A DNA stretch of 64,000 bases, from positions 28,941-92,940 of the forward strand of contig QAMW01000027.1 of NCBI GenBank assembly GCA_003150235.1, written 5' to 3'. A program made the translations under genes and the position numbers. Below the pieces are notes generated by a model. The model made no database searches, was not told where the DNA came from, and was given only the letters and a program-made list of their open reading frames with translations. Each line of letters opens with the position of its first letter. Position 1 is the first letter of the stretch. Of the stretch, positions 8,146 through 15,747 are shown in pieces. The DNA is from Bacteroidales bacterium (GTDB lineage Bacteria > Bacteroidota > Bacteroidia > Bacteroidales > Muribaculaceae).

Positions 8146-9381
8146 TTATTGGCTGAAAGTAAGAATCGAGCACTTCTCTTTGGAAATCTGCTGCGCTGCG
8201 GTCTGTAGTTCTTCCGGGGTTATACTGTTGATGCGTTCCCTTATCTCCTTAGAGGGGATGATTTTGCCGTTAAACAGGGTACTTCTTCCGATGGAGAGGG
8301 CAAATTGTTCGCGGTTTTCGCCTGCGACAAGCGACTGACCGAGATATTGTTTTTTAGCCGCATCGAGTGTGCGCTTGTTTATGGGAGAGTTTGCAAGGCG
8401 GTCTATGATGTCGAATATAATTTGTCGGCATGGCTTTGTGTGCTCGTCGTCGCAGCCGAAATATACCGTGAAGAGCCCGCAGTCGGTAAACAATGACGTG
8501 TATGCATCGACAGTGTAGACATATCCGTGACGCTCGCGGAGCTCCACATTGAAAAGCGAGTTCATGCATGGTCCGCCGAGCATGTTGGTCAGTAATCCGA
8601 ACACACGCTTCTTGTCTTCAAACAATCCGGGGATACGTGCGCCAATCACCGTGTGGCTCTGATGGGTGTTGATACACCGTGTCTCGTCAAACGGAGCATT
8701 GACCGCCGGAACCGGTAGAGCGGTAACGCCGGTGGTGTAATGCAGATGCCCGAAATAGCGGTCAGCTGCCGTGTAGAAACGTGAAGGCGCAGTCGGCCCG
8801 AGATAGAACAGTACCATATTGCCGGGCGTGTAATATGTATCAAGAAATTTGCGGCAGGTATCAGGCGTGAACGATGATATTGTCTCGGTGTTTCCAAGTA
8901 TGTTATGCCCCAGCGATGAGCCTGCAAATATCATGTCGTTGAAGTCGTCGAATATGGCGTCTGACGGAGTGTCGAGATACGATGATATTTCATCCATCAC
9001 CACTTCACGCTCCTTGTCGATTTCGCGCTCCGGAAAGCGGGAGCATGACACCAGATCTGCAATCAGTTCGATTGCGCGCGACAGGTTGCCCTTTGGAAAT
9101 GCCGAATATATCATTGTCACCTCTTCGGAGGTGTAGGCATTCAGTTCCCCGCCAACAGCCTCCATGCGGTTGATTATGTGCCATGAATGCCGGCGGTCGG
9201 TGCCTTTGAATATGGTGTGTTCGACAAAATGAGCTATACCGTATGTGTCAGGTGTTTCATTACGGCTTCCCGCTTTTACGGCGAGTCCGCAATATTCGGC
9301 TTGGGTGGCTGAATGGCGGTGTACCAGACGCAAGCCGTTGGATAGTGTCATATATGTGAATGTATCTTTTTCTGTTGCCAT
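8146..9381 (-). CDS. M16 family zinc peptidase (insulinase/processing-peptidase type)
   Basis: 411 residues. The inverted zinc motif HxxEH is present as HFVEH at residues 51-55, with the downstream conserved acid in the EVVMDEISSYLDTPSD region. The length corresponds to a single M16B-type half-barrel subunit (N-terminal active domain plus C-terminal inactive domain, visible from about residue 180: NMVLFYLGP). No signal peptide, so probably cytoplasmic, like other stand-alone bacterial M16B peptidases that degrade short peptides. The substrate is unknown. Confidence 0.93.
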   Translation of the reverse strand: MATEKDTFTYMTLSNGLRLVHRHSATQAEYCGLAVKAGSRNETPDTYGIAHFVEHTIFKGTDRRHSWHIINRMEAVGGELNAYTSEEVTMIYSAFPKGNLSRAIELIADLVSCSRFPEREIDKEREVVMDEISSYLDTPSDAIFDDFNDMIFAGSSLGHNILGNTETISSFTPDTCRKFLDTYYTPGNMVLFYLGPTAPSRFYTAADRYFGHLHYTTGVTALPVPAVNAPFDETRCINTHQSHTVIGARIPGLFEDKKRVFGLLTNMLGGPCMNSLFNVELRERHGYVYTVDAYTSLFTDCGLFTVYFGCDDEHTKPCRQIIFDIIDRLANSPINKRTLDAAKKQYLGQSLVAGENREQFALSIGRSTLFNGKIIPSKEIRERINSITPEELQTAAQQISKEKCSILTFSQ

Positions 9382-9725
9382 AATCTTGATTTTAAGTTAA
9401 CGGCAAAAAAAAATTACTCGTCGTCACGACGAATAATCTTTTTACCTTAAATCTAATACCATGAAAAACTGATACAAAGTTACTCCTTAAATTTTATTCA
9501 CCAAAATTATTTGCAGAAAAATTTCCGTAATTAACATTTATTATCTAAAAATGTGACGAGATGTTTTGTCTATGGGGTTGCCTTCAACATGTCTTCTGGG
9601 ATAATGTGGCTCTAATCAATAAATTAGGCTGGATGTATAAACAAAGTGAATATTTCTTTGTTAGTTTTTATAAATCAGTTAATAGATACTGAAACTGTGA
9701 TTTTAATAACTAAAATTCAATTTAG
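9382..9725. other. Intergenic region, no gene; AT-rich
   Basis: Divergent gap between the M16 peptidase (-) and the barrel protein (+). It holds a nine-A run at 9405-9413, a short hairpin with arms tcgtcgt/acgacga at 9418-9432, and long AT-rich stretches. Promoters for both neighbours should be here, but I could not identify a clear TAnnTTTG box in the correct orientation. No ORF of interest on either strand. Confidence 0.5.
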
Positions 9726-10271
9726 ATGAAAAAGATTATTGCATTTGCTATTGCAGCAATCGTATCTCTCGGTGCTGCTGCACAGGACATTTATGTGGGT
9801 GGATCTATCGGTGCATGGCGTAATGGCACTGATCACGTTACAACTATGGGGATACTCCCCGAGATTGGTTATAATCTGAGTGATAAGACGGCAATCGGTA
9901 CTACTATCGGATGGTCGTATTATCATGATAGCTCAAAAGTGACTACAAATTTATTCCAGATAGAGCCGTACTATCGTTATTCTTTCTTCAAGAGTGGCAT
10001 AGTAAGCCTGTTTGTTGACGGTACAGCCGGTGTCGGAGTCGGTCGTACAAGCTACGATGGAGAGAATGGCAAGGCTGCCGTAACATGGGAAATCGGTTTA
10101 AAGCCCGGTATTTCCGTGGCACTTTCTGAAAAGTGCAGTGTTGTGGCTCATGTAGGTATGCTCGGATATCAAGGCGCTAACCATGCTGCTAAGGATGGTG
10201 GTGCTGATGAAGGCTGGGGGCTCCGTTTAAGCGGTAACAACCTTACATTTGGATTCTATTATACATTCTAA
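9726..10271 (+). CDS. Outer-membrane beta-barrel protein (small porin-like)
   Basis: 181 residues. A signal peptide (MKKIIAFAIAAIVSLGAAAQ) is followed by alternating amphipathic strands and a C-terminus ending in LTFGFYYTF, the aromatic-terminated last strand recognised by the Bam machinery. Size fits an eight-stranded OmpX/OmpW-like barrel. Function unknown. It is monocistronic, with its own terminator at 10301-10335. A second, unrelated-in-detail barrel gene follows at 10681. Confidence 0.85.
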   Translation: MKKIIAFAIAAIVSLGAAAQDIYVGGSIGAWRNGTDHVTTMGILPEIGYNLSDKTAIGTTIGWSYYHDSSKVTTNLFQIEPYYRYSFFKSGIVSLFVDGTAGVGVGRTSYDGENGKAAVTWEIGLKPGISVALSEKCSVVAHVGMLGYQGANHAAKDGGADEGWGLRLSGNNLTFGFYYTF

Positions 10272-10300
10272 CTGAAAATTCTGCTTAAAGCGTAACTTAT

Positions 10301-10335
10301 AAGGGCTATGTCAAATTTTTGGCATAGTCCTTTTT
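10301..10335 (+). terminator. Rho-independent terminator after barrel protein
   Basis: Twelve-base-pair stem, including two G-U pairs, between 10301-10312 and 10321-10332 with an A/T-rich loop. It is followed by a run of T to 10335. It starts 30 nt after the stop codon at 10271. Confidence 0.8.
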
Positions 10336-10415
10336 ATGTTTTTTGGGTTGCTCGAATCGTTATGAAGCAACAACTATTCAACAGATATTGTCGATATTAG
10401 TGCCTAATTATAAGG

Positions 10416-10494
10416 GTAGGGATGCACCATGGTGCATCCGAAAACAAGGTTAATGAACCCTAAAATCGGTGGTTGCTCCACGGAGCATCCCTAC
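10416..10494. repeat. Intergenic inverted-repeat element (GTAGGG...CCCTAC type)
   Basis: A 79-nt element bounded by gtagggatgcacc and ggagcatccctac, complementary over about 13 nt with one mismatch. Internal ATGCACC/GGTGCAT forms a second small palindrome at its left end. The same design, with different interior, occurs at 63535-63604. It resembles REP-type elements scattered between genes in Bacteroidales; mobility is inferred, not shown. Confidence 0.6.
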
Positions 10495-10602
10495 AATCTG
10501 CTTGTAATCATGTTATTTGAATCGCTGAAAAGTTAGGTTAACAGAATAATTATGGTTAACTTTTATTAACTCGTATGGGGCGTGACGGGAGTATAAAATT
10601 TG

Positions 10603-10610
10603 TAATTTTG
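10603..10610 (+). promoter_or_regulatory. Candidate -7 box for second barrel gene
   Basis: TAATTTTG matches the Bacteroidota -7 consensus TAnnTTTG. No good -33 TTTG is seen about 20 nt upstream, so support is partial. It would give a leader of about 65 nt before the ATG at 10681. Confidence 0.45.
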
Positions 10611-10680
10611 CGGCATATTTAAACCTATTTTGGCATTTTTAGTATTTATACTGTATAATTAAACTAAATCATTTAACATT

Positions 10681-11385
10681 ATGAAAAAGATGATTTTTGC
10701 TGCCGCCCTTATCGCAGCAAGCGTATCTGTGGCAAATGCACAGGACTATAACCGCGTAGCCTTGTCTTATGATTACACCGGTCTTTCTTTTAACAAAGAC
10801 TACGATGTATTTGATACAAACAAGAGCGAGACTCTTGGTACTAACGGTTTCGGTCTTAACTATACTCACGGTTTCGGAGTGGCAAACAATATGTTTGTTG
10901 AGGCAGGTGCAAATATCGATTTTCTTTTCGGGTCTCATTCGGATGAAGGTTACGGAGAGAAGGAGACACTTAAATTCCAAAATATAAATCTTCAGGTGCC
11001 GGTAAATTTTGTTTATCGTTTCAACATCACTGATGGCGTATCAATCGACCCCTATGTTGGTATCAATTTCAAGCTTCATTTCTCTGAGAGATATAAGACC
11101 GAATATGAGGATTTGGAGGATCCCGAATATAACGAGACTAGCAAATGGGTTAGCGTGTTTGATGACGGTCAGGATGCTATGGATGGGAAAGATTATACCT
11201 GGAATCGTTTCCAGATGGGATGGCAGGTCGGTGTAGGCTTGAACTATGAGAGATATTATCTCGGTGTTCAGGTTGGTACTGACTTTATTCCCGCCTATAG
11301 TCATAATTTCAAGGAGGACGGTTACAATTCAAAGCCGAAAGTTAACACAACCAACGTGAAAGTATCGCTCGGTTATACATTCTAA
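10681..11385 (+). CDS. Outer-membrane beta-barrel (porin family) protein
   Basis: 234 residues. Signal peptide MKKMIFAAALIAASVSVANAQ, then alternating strands with acidic surface loops (for example around 130-155, rich in D/E), ending in VKVSLGYTF, a typical Bam C-terminal signal. Matches the general outer-membrane beta-barrel domain found in many Bacteroidota proteins; transport or adhesion role unknown. It has its own candidate promoter and a strong terminator at 11410-11447. Confidence 0.85.
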   Translation: MKKMIFAAALIAASVSVANAQDYNRVALSYDYTGLSFNKDYDVFDTNKSETLGTNGFGLNYTHGFGVANNMFVEAGANIDFLFGSHSDEGYGEKETLKFQNINLQVPVNFVYRFNITDGVSIDPYVGINFKLHFSERYKTEYEDLEDPEYNETSKWVSVFDDGQDAMDGKDYTWNRFQMGWQVGVGLNYERYYLGVQVGTDFIPAYSHNFKEDGYNSKPKVNTTNVKVSLGYTF

Positions 11386-11409
11386 GCCAAAGGATATTGA
11401 ATGAATATG

Positions 11410-11447
11410 GCATCCATGCTCAAATTTGGGCATGGATGCTTTTTTTT
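11410..11447 (+). terminator. Rho-independent terminator
   Basis: Perfect ten-base-pair stem gcatccatgc (11410-11419) with gcatggatgc (11430-11439) and an uninterrupted run of eight T at 11440-11447. It ends the barrel-protein transcript just before the ybaK-type gene. Confidence 0.9.
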
Positions 11448-11462
11448 ATATGGTAAAATAGT

Positions 11463-11470
11463 TACCTTTG
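11463..11470 (+). promoter_or_regulatory. Candidate -7 box directly before ybaK start
   Basis: TACCTTTG matches TAnnTTTG. It ends 6 nt before the ATG at 11477, so transcription would start at or within a base or two of the start codon. The -33 position falls in the T-run of the preceding terminator and is not a clean TTTG. Confidence 0.5.
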
Positions 11471-11476
11471 TCAATT

Positions 11477-11980
11477 ATGAGTGGTATAAACAAGACTAAT
11501 GCGGCGCGACTGCTCGATAAGGCAAAGATTGCTTACGAGCTTGTGCCATACGCTGTTGATGAGAATAATCTTGCCGCCGACCATGTGGCTGAAGAGCTTG
11601 GTGAAGATATAAACCAGGTTTTCAAGACGCTTGTGCTGCATGGTGACAAATGCGGATATTTCGTGTGTGTGATTCCCGGCAACATGGAGGTCGACCTGAA
11701 GGCGGCTGCGAAGGCTGCCGGGGCGAAGAAAGCCGAGATGATTCCGATGAAAGAGCTTTTGCCTTTGACCGGCTATATACGCGGTGGCTGCTCGCCTATT
11801 GGAATGAAAAAGAGCTTCCCTACATTTTTCCACTCGACAGCTACCGATTTCGATGTGATATATGTTAGCGCAGGTGTGCGGGGCTTGCAATTCAAGATTG
11901 CGCCTGCCGACCTCATGGGCTATGTGCGCGCCACCGTAGCCGATATTGCCGTACCGATGGAAAGTAAGAAAGATGAATAG
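11477..11980 (+). CDS. ybaK: YbaK/EbsC-type Cys-tRNA(Pro) deacylase
   Basis: About 168 residues from the ATG at 11477; an upstream in-frame TTG at 11468 lies inside the -7 box and is unlikely as a start. The fold signature is clear: QVFKTLVLHGD near the N-terminus, the conserved Lys of the deacylase site, and GYIRGGCSPIGMKK, the glycine-rich loop of the YbaK family. The enzyme hydrolyses cysteine mischarged on tRNA(Pro). It ends 8 nt inside aroC, implying coupled expression, a common pairing in Bacteroidales. Confidence 0.93.
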   Translation: MSGINKTNAARLLDKAKIAYELVPYAVDENNLAADHVAEELGEDINQVFKTLVLHGDKCGYFVCVIPGNMEVDLKAAAKAAGAKKAEMIPMKELLPLTGYIRGGCSPIGMKKSFPTFFHSTATDFDVIYVSAGVRGLQFKIAPADLMGYVRATVADIAVPMESKKDE

Positions 11981-13046
11981 TTTTGGGGACATATACCGGC
12001 TTACCACATTCGGTGAGTCACATGGAATGGCTGTCGGCGGCGTTATTGACGGAATGCCGGCAGGAGTGGAAATCGACCTTGACGAGGTGCAGCGTCAGCT
12101 TGACCGTCGTCGTCCCGGTCAGTCGGCTATTGTGACGGCGCGTGACGAGAAAGATCGTGTGAAGATACTCAGCGGCGTTTTTGAAGGACGCTCGACCGGC
12201 ACTCCTATCGGTTTCATGGTCGAGAATGCCGACCAACATTCAAGTGACTATGAGAATATCCGTCACACATTCCGCCCCTCTCATGCCGATTATACCTATA
12301 CCGCAAAATATGGTCTGCGTGACCATCGCGGCGGTGGTCGTTCATCGGCGCGCGAGACGATTTCGCGTGTGGTCGGCGGCGCTTTTGCCATGCAGGCTCT
12401 CGCGACAGTAGGCATAAGTGTGTATGCCTACACGTCGCGTGTCGGTGACATCGCTCTTGATGATGATTACACTTTATACGATTCCTCGCTGATTGAGACC
12501 AATCCTGTGCGTTGCCCCGATGTGGAAAAAGCGGCGGCGATGGAAAGCCTTGTGGCTGCCGTGAAAAAGGATGGCGACACAATAGGCGGTACGATTACTT
12601 GCGTGATAAAGGGAGTGCCAGCCGGTCTCGGTTCGCCGGCTTTCGGCAAGCTCCATGCGCGTCTCGGGGCGGCAATGCTGTCGATTAATGCCGCAAAGGG
12701 ATTTGAATATGGTATGGGCTTTGACGGTGTGTGTCGGCGTGGAAGCGAGATGATTGACATCTTTTCGGCTGAAGGAGGAAAGATACATACCCTTACCAAT
12801 CATTCCGGAGGCATACAAGGAGGCATCTCCAATGGCGAGGACATATATTTCAAGGTGGCATTCAAGCCTGTAGCCACACTTTTGAAAGAAGTCGCTACGG
12901 TAGACGATGCCGGTCGCGATACCGTGCTCAAAGCGCGTGGTCGTCATGACCCGTGTGTGCTTCCCCGTGCGGTACCGGTGGTTGAGGCAATGGCGGCAAT
13001 GGTGATTCTTGACGCGTGGCTCATGAACAAGACAGTACACATGTAG
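11973..13046 (+). CDS. aroC: Chorismate synthase
   Basis: About 357 residues from the ATG at 11973 (MNSFGDIYRLTTFGESHG); a longer in-frame version from 11946 adds nine residues with no family support. The signature GESHGMAVGGVIDGMPAG at the N-terminus, RRPGQS, GGGRSSARET and NHSGGIQGGISNG are all present. The enzyme converts EPSP to chorismate using reduced FMN, the last shared step of aromatic amino-acid synthesis. It overlaps ybaK by 8 nt and is followed after 10 nt by the radical SAM gene. Confidence 0.97.
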   Translation: MNSFGDIYRLTTFGESHGMAVGGVIDGMPAGVEIDLDEVQRQLDRRRPGQSAIVTARDEKDRVKILSGVFEGRSTGTPIGFMVENADQHSSDYENIRHTFRPSHADYTYTAKYGLRDHRGGGRSSARETISRVVGGAFAMQALATVGISVYAYTSRVGDIALDDDYTLYDSSLIETNPVRCPDVEKAAAMESLVAAVKKDGDTIGGTITCVIKGVPAGLGSPAFGKLHARLGAAMLSINAAKGFEYGMGFDGVCRRGSEMIDIFSAEGGKIHTLTNHSGGIQGGISNGEDIYFKVAFKPVATLLKEVATVDDAGRDTVLKARGRHDPCVLPRAVPVVEAMAAMVILDAWLMNKTVHM

Positions 13047-13056
13047 TATAGCTGCG

Positions 13057-13944
13057 ATGGCAAAACCGTATCGTGACTTCAGCGATTTCCTCGCCGAACA
13101 TTTTTCGGGAAAGATTCAGAAAATATCAATAAACGCAGGTTTCACCTGTCCTAACCGTGACGGCACGGTCGGCACGGGTGGCTGTACGTATTGCAACAAC
13201 CAGACATTCAATCCGTCATACTGTGCCCCGACACTTACCGTGACCCAGCAGCTTGAGGAGGGGAAGCGTTTTTTTGCCCGTAAATATCCAGAGATGCGTT
13301 ATCTTGCCTATTTTCAGGCTTATACTAATACTTATGGCGATGTGGAGCGTTTGCGCGCCCTGTATGAGGAAGCGCTCGCCGTCGACGGGGTTGTCGGGCT
13401 TATAATCGGGACGCGCCCCGACTGTATGCCTGACGTGCTTCTTGATTATCTTGAATCGTTAAGCAGGCGTTGTTTCGTACTGGTTGAATACGGTGCCGAG
13501 ACGAGCCACAATTCCACTCTGGCACTTATAAACCGCTGTCATACCTGGGAACAGACGGTCGATGCCGTGACGCGCACAGTGGCGCGGGGCATCCATGTCG
13601 GGTTGCATTTTATAATGGGGTTGCCCGGTGAGACGGTCGACATGATGCTTCAATCGGTCGATGCGCTCTCGCGGCTTCCTGTTGACACCGTTAAGTTTCA
13701 TCAGTTGCAAATAATACGCGGCACACGTCTCGCCCGCGATATTGAGAAGGGCTTATACGATGTGCCGCGGATGACGGTCGAGGAATATATAGATTTGTGT
13801 GCAAAAATTGTAAGGCGTATCAATCCGGATATCGCCATCGAACGCTTTACAAGCCAGTCACCGGAGGAGTTGCTGATTTATCCGAAATGGGGGTTGAAAA
13901 ATTACCAGTTTGTCAACCTTCTCCACCGTTGTCTCCGTGATTGA
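13057..13944 (+). CDS. YhcC-type radical SAM protein (TIGR01212)
   Basis: 295 residues. The cluster-binding cysteines are Cys31, Cys43 and Cys46 in CPNRDGTVGTGGCTYC, the spaced motif typical of the YhcC/TIGR01212 group rather than CxxxCxxC. LIIGTRPDCMPD, VEYGAETSHN, GLHFIMGLPGET and VKFHQLQII are further family blocks. The substrate is not settled. It ends 9 nt before the convergent thioredoxin gene, with no obvious terminator between them. Confidence 0.93.
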   Translation: MAKPYRDFSDFLAEHFSGKIQKISINAGFTCPNRDGTVGTGGCTYCNNQTFNPSYCAPTLTVTQQLEEGKRFFARKYPEMRYLAYFQAYTNTYGDVERLRALYEEALAVDGVVGLIIGTRPDCMPDVLLDYLESLSRRCFVLVEYGAETSHNSTLALINRCHTWEQTVDAVTRTVARGIHVGLHFIMGLPGETVDMMLQSVDALSRLPVDTVKFHQLQIIRGTRLARDIEKGLYDVPRMTVEEYIDLCAKIVRRINPDIAIERFTSQSPEELLIYPKWGLKNYQFVNLLHRCLRD

Positions 13945-13953
13945 TACTTGAGG

Positions 13954-14409
13954 TTATTGTGCCGAAGAATCCGCTTCCTGCTGTGCGATCATCTCCTTTA
14001 TGGCATTTTCATAGACCTCTGTCGGCTGTACCCCCACAGCACCTTTGAAAGGATGGCTTCCTGCAGGGAAGAATACCACGAGGGGTATCGAGGATATGCG
14101 AAGGTCTTGTGCCACTTGCTGATTATCATCAATATTCATTTTATAGAAATCCACCTTATCGCCATACTTTGAGGCAAGTTCCTCAATTACCGGGGCGAGA
14201 CGCAGGCAAGGCGCACACCAGGGTGCCCAGAAATCCACCACAGCAGGGCGCGATAGTGTGATATCGGTAGAGTCGTTTCTGTAGTTGAATACATTTTCGA
14301 TAAAATCGGTTTCGTTTATCTCTTTTACTTTTGCAGTGTCCTGTGCCGACATGGCGAATGACATTGCTGCGATTGCGGCTGCTGCCGCACACATAATTAA
14401 CTTTTTCAT
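13954..14409 (-). CDS. Secreted thioredoxin-fold protein (WCAPC)
   Basis: About 151 residues from the ATG at 14409, chosen because it gives a clean signal peptide (MKKLIMCAAAAAIAAMSFAMSAQ); an upstream start at 14445 would bury it. The thioredoxin domain has VDFWAPWCAPCLRLAPVIEELA with active site CAPC in place of the common CGPC, the cis-proline loop SSIPLVVFFPAG, and a C-terminal helix. A periplasmic thiol oxidoreductase is likely. It lies downstream of a repeat-rich gap and converges on the radical SAM gene. Confidence 0.9.
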   Translation of the reverse strand: MKKLIMCAAAAAIAAMSFAMSAQDTAKVKEINETDFIENVFNYRNDSTDITLSRPAVVDFWAPWCAPCLRLAPVIEELASKYGDKVDFYKMNIDDNQQVAQDLRISSIPLVVFFPAGSHPFKGAVGVQPTEVYENAIKEMIAQQEADSSAQ

Positions 14410-14421
14410 ATCGTTTTTAAT

Positions 14422-14642
14422 TTGAGTGAGCTGGCGCTCACTCAAGGGTTAAAGGGTTAACAGGTTAGGAGGTTATTGGGTTATGGGTTATGGGTTATGG
14501 GTTATGGTTTAGCGGGCGGTCAATAGGTCTGAAGCTTCGATGGATGAAGGTTAAATTATAATGAGTAATCTCTAAACCTTAAACCCTAAACTTTTAAACT
14601 AATCACCTCTTAAACTTCCGCTTTCGCTCTGCAAAAGCGGAA
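14422..14642. repeat. Intergenic repeat element with GGTTAT heptamers and flanking hairpins
   Basis: Starts with a hairpin (arms 14422-14431 and 14436-14445), then GGTTAA/GGTTAG units and four tandem gggttat copies around 14478-14507. After about 50 nt of unique sequence come the complementary-type units ccttaaaccctaaactttta, then a closing hairpin (14616-14624 with 14634-14642). The same order of parts recurs at 32732-32895. The two G-rich and C-rich halves can pair over a distance. Origin and role unknown; no ORF inside. Confidence 0.65.
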
Positions 14643-15698
14643 TTAATCAAGCATAAGACTTATAAATGGTCTCACCGCTGGAAAATCGAGGATATGTCGG
14701 GTTACATCGTTTCCGAAAACAATAGAAGTGAGCACTTCTATGTCGATGTCGTAGTCGAGTTTTCCTTCATGATTGTCAACCTTCCGGCATTCACCTTCCG
14801 ACAATAGGAATATTCCGTTGTTCTCCGTTATCACGGGGTCGGTCAGCCGCAGTGCAAGCTTCATCTTGGGATATGCCTGTGCTATAATCGAGAGGCATTG
14901 CGAAGCGTTCACAATACGCGCCATTCCGCGTTGACGCAGTTCGCCGTCGGCACTTTTGTAATACCCGTAAACCGTAACCGGCATGTCGGCAAACTCCTTG
15001 TGTACCTCCTCAAGCACCGCGCTACGTGCATCCTCGTCAATTGATAGTACATCTTTGACCACTGCCTCTCCGTCGACGGGGACAGCGAATGCCATAGCAA
15101 CCGGATGACTGTCGCAGTCGGCTATTGCAGTGACTATGCCGGCATCAGCTGAGTTGTCCATCAATATCTGGTGGTATTGTTCCTCGGTGTGCTGCACGGT
15201 ACATTTACGGCGCTCCATCATCTCGCGGAAAAAGCTGTATGCTTCCGGCGTGTCAAGTGCTTCATACAGTGTATAGACACCTTCATGCCGGAATGTATGT
15301 GCCGAGGTGTAACGCTCGATATCCACATAAAATACCGGTGAGAAGCAGAAATGCCCGTAATAATGATAAAGCCAGTCATTTGCGGGGATAAGGGTGCACA
15401 GCATGTCGCCTCTGTCGTAAGAGCAACGAAGCGCCTCCCTCATCAATGTCGACATACATCCCTGGTCGCGTGACTTACGGGTAGTTGCAGCACCACATAC
15501 GTAGCTTACAGAAACCGTTACGCCATGAAAGTTCATGGCGTAACGCTGTAATAACATAGAACTGATCGGGCGATTGTCTTGCTCAAGTAGTAACGCGTCG
15601 TCATCGCGATACACTTCCGAGAAAAACATATCGACATATTGGTCGGAATCGTCGAAACATTCGCGCCAAAGTTTTAAAACAGCGTCTTTCTTTTTCAT
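14643..15698 (-). CDS. GNAT family N-acetyltransferase, Eis-like
   Basis: 351 residues. The N-terminal GNAT fold includes an acetyl-CoA loop of the RxxGxx type (RDQGCMSTLMREAL, about 77-90) after the beta-4 strand VSVSYVCGAATT. The C-terminal third resembles the sterol-carrier-like domain that closes Eis-type acetyltransferases (LALRLTDPVITENNGIFLLSEGE). Length is slightly shorter than mycobacterial Eis (about 400). Substrate unknown. It is the downstream neighbour of the DUF4301 gene, 49 nt apart. Confidence 0.8.
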   Translation of the reverse strand: MKKKDAVLKLWRECFDDSDQYVDMFFSEVYRDDDALLLEQDNRPISSMLLQRYAMNFHGVTVSVSYVCGAATTRKSRDQGCMSTLMREALRCSYDRGDMLCTLIPANDWLYHYYGHFCFSPVFYVDIERYTSAHTFRHEGVYTLYEALDTPEAYSFFREMMERRKCTVQHTEEQYHQILMDNSADAGIVTAIADCDSHPVAMAFAVPVDGEAVVKDVLSIDEDARSAVLEEVHKEFADMPVTVYGYYKSADGELRQRGMARIVNASQCLSIIAQAYPKMKLALRLTDPVITENNGIFLLSEGECRKVDNHEGKLDYDIDIEVLTSIVFGNDVTRHILDFPAVRPFISLMLD

Positions 15699-15747
15699 AC
15701 ACTGCTATAACAAGTGCGCGATTGATTATGTTTCGCCGTGATGCCGC

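Noticed and set aside
11946..11972. Upstream extension of aroC
   Set aside because: The nine extra residues overlap ybaK and precede the conserved chorismate synthase N-terminus; the ATG at 11973 fits the family.
14470..14510. Tandem gggttat repeats as a possible CRISPR or telomere
   Set aside because: Repeat unit of 7 nt without spacers, inside a circular-type bacterial gene context; neither CRISPR nor telomere.
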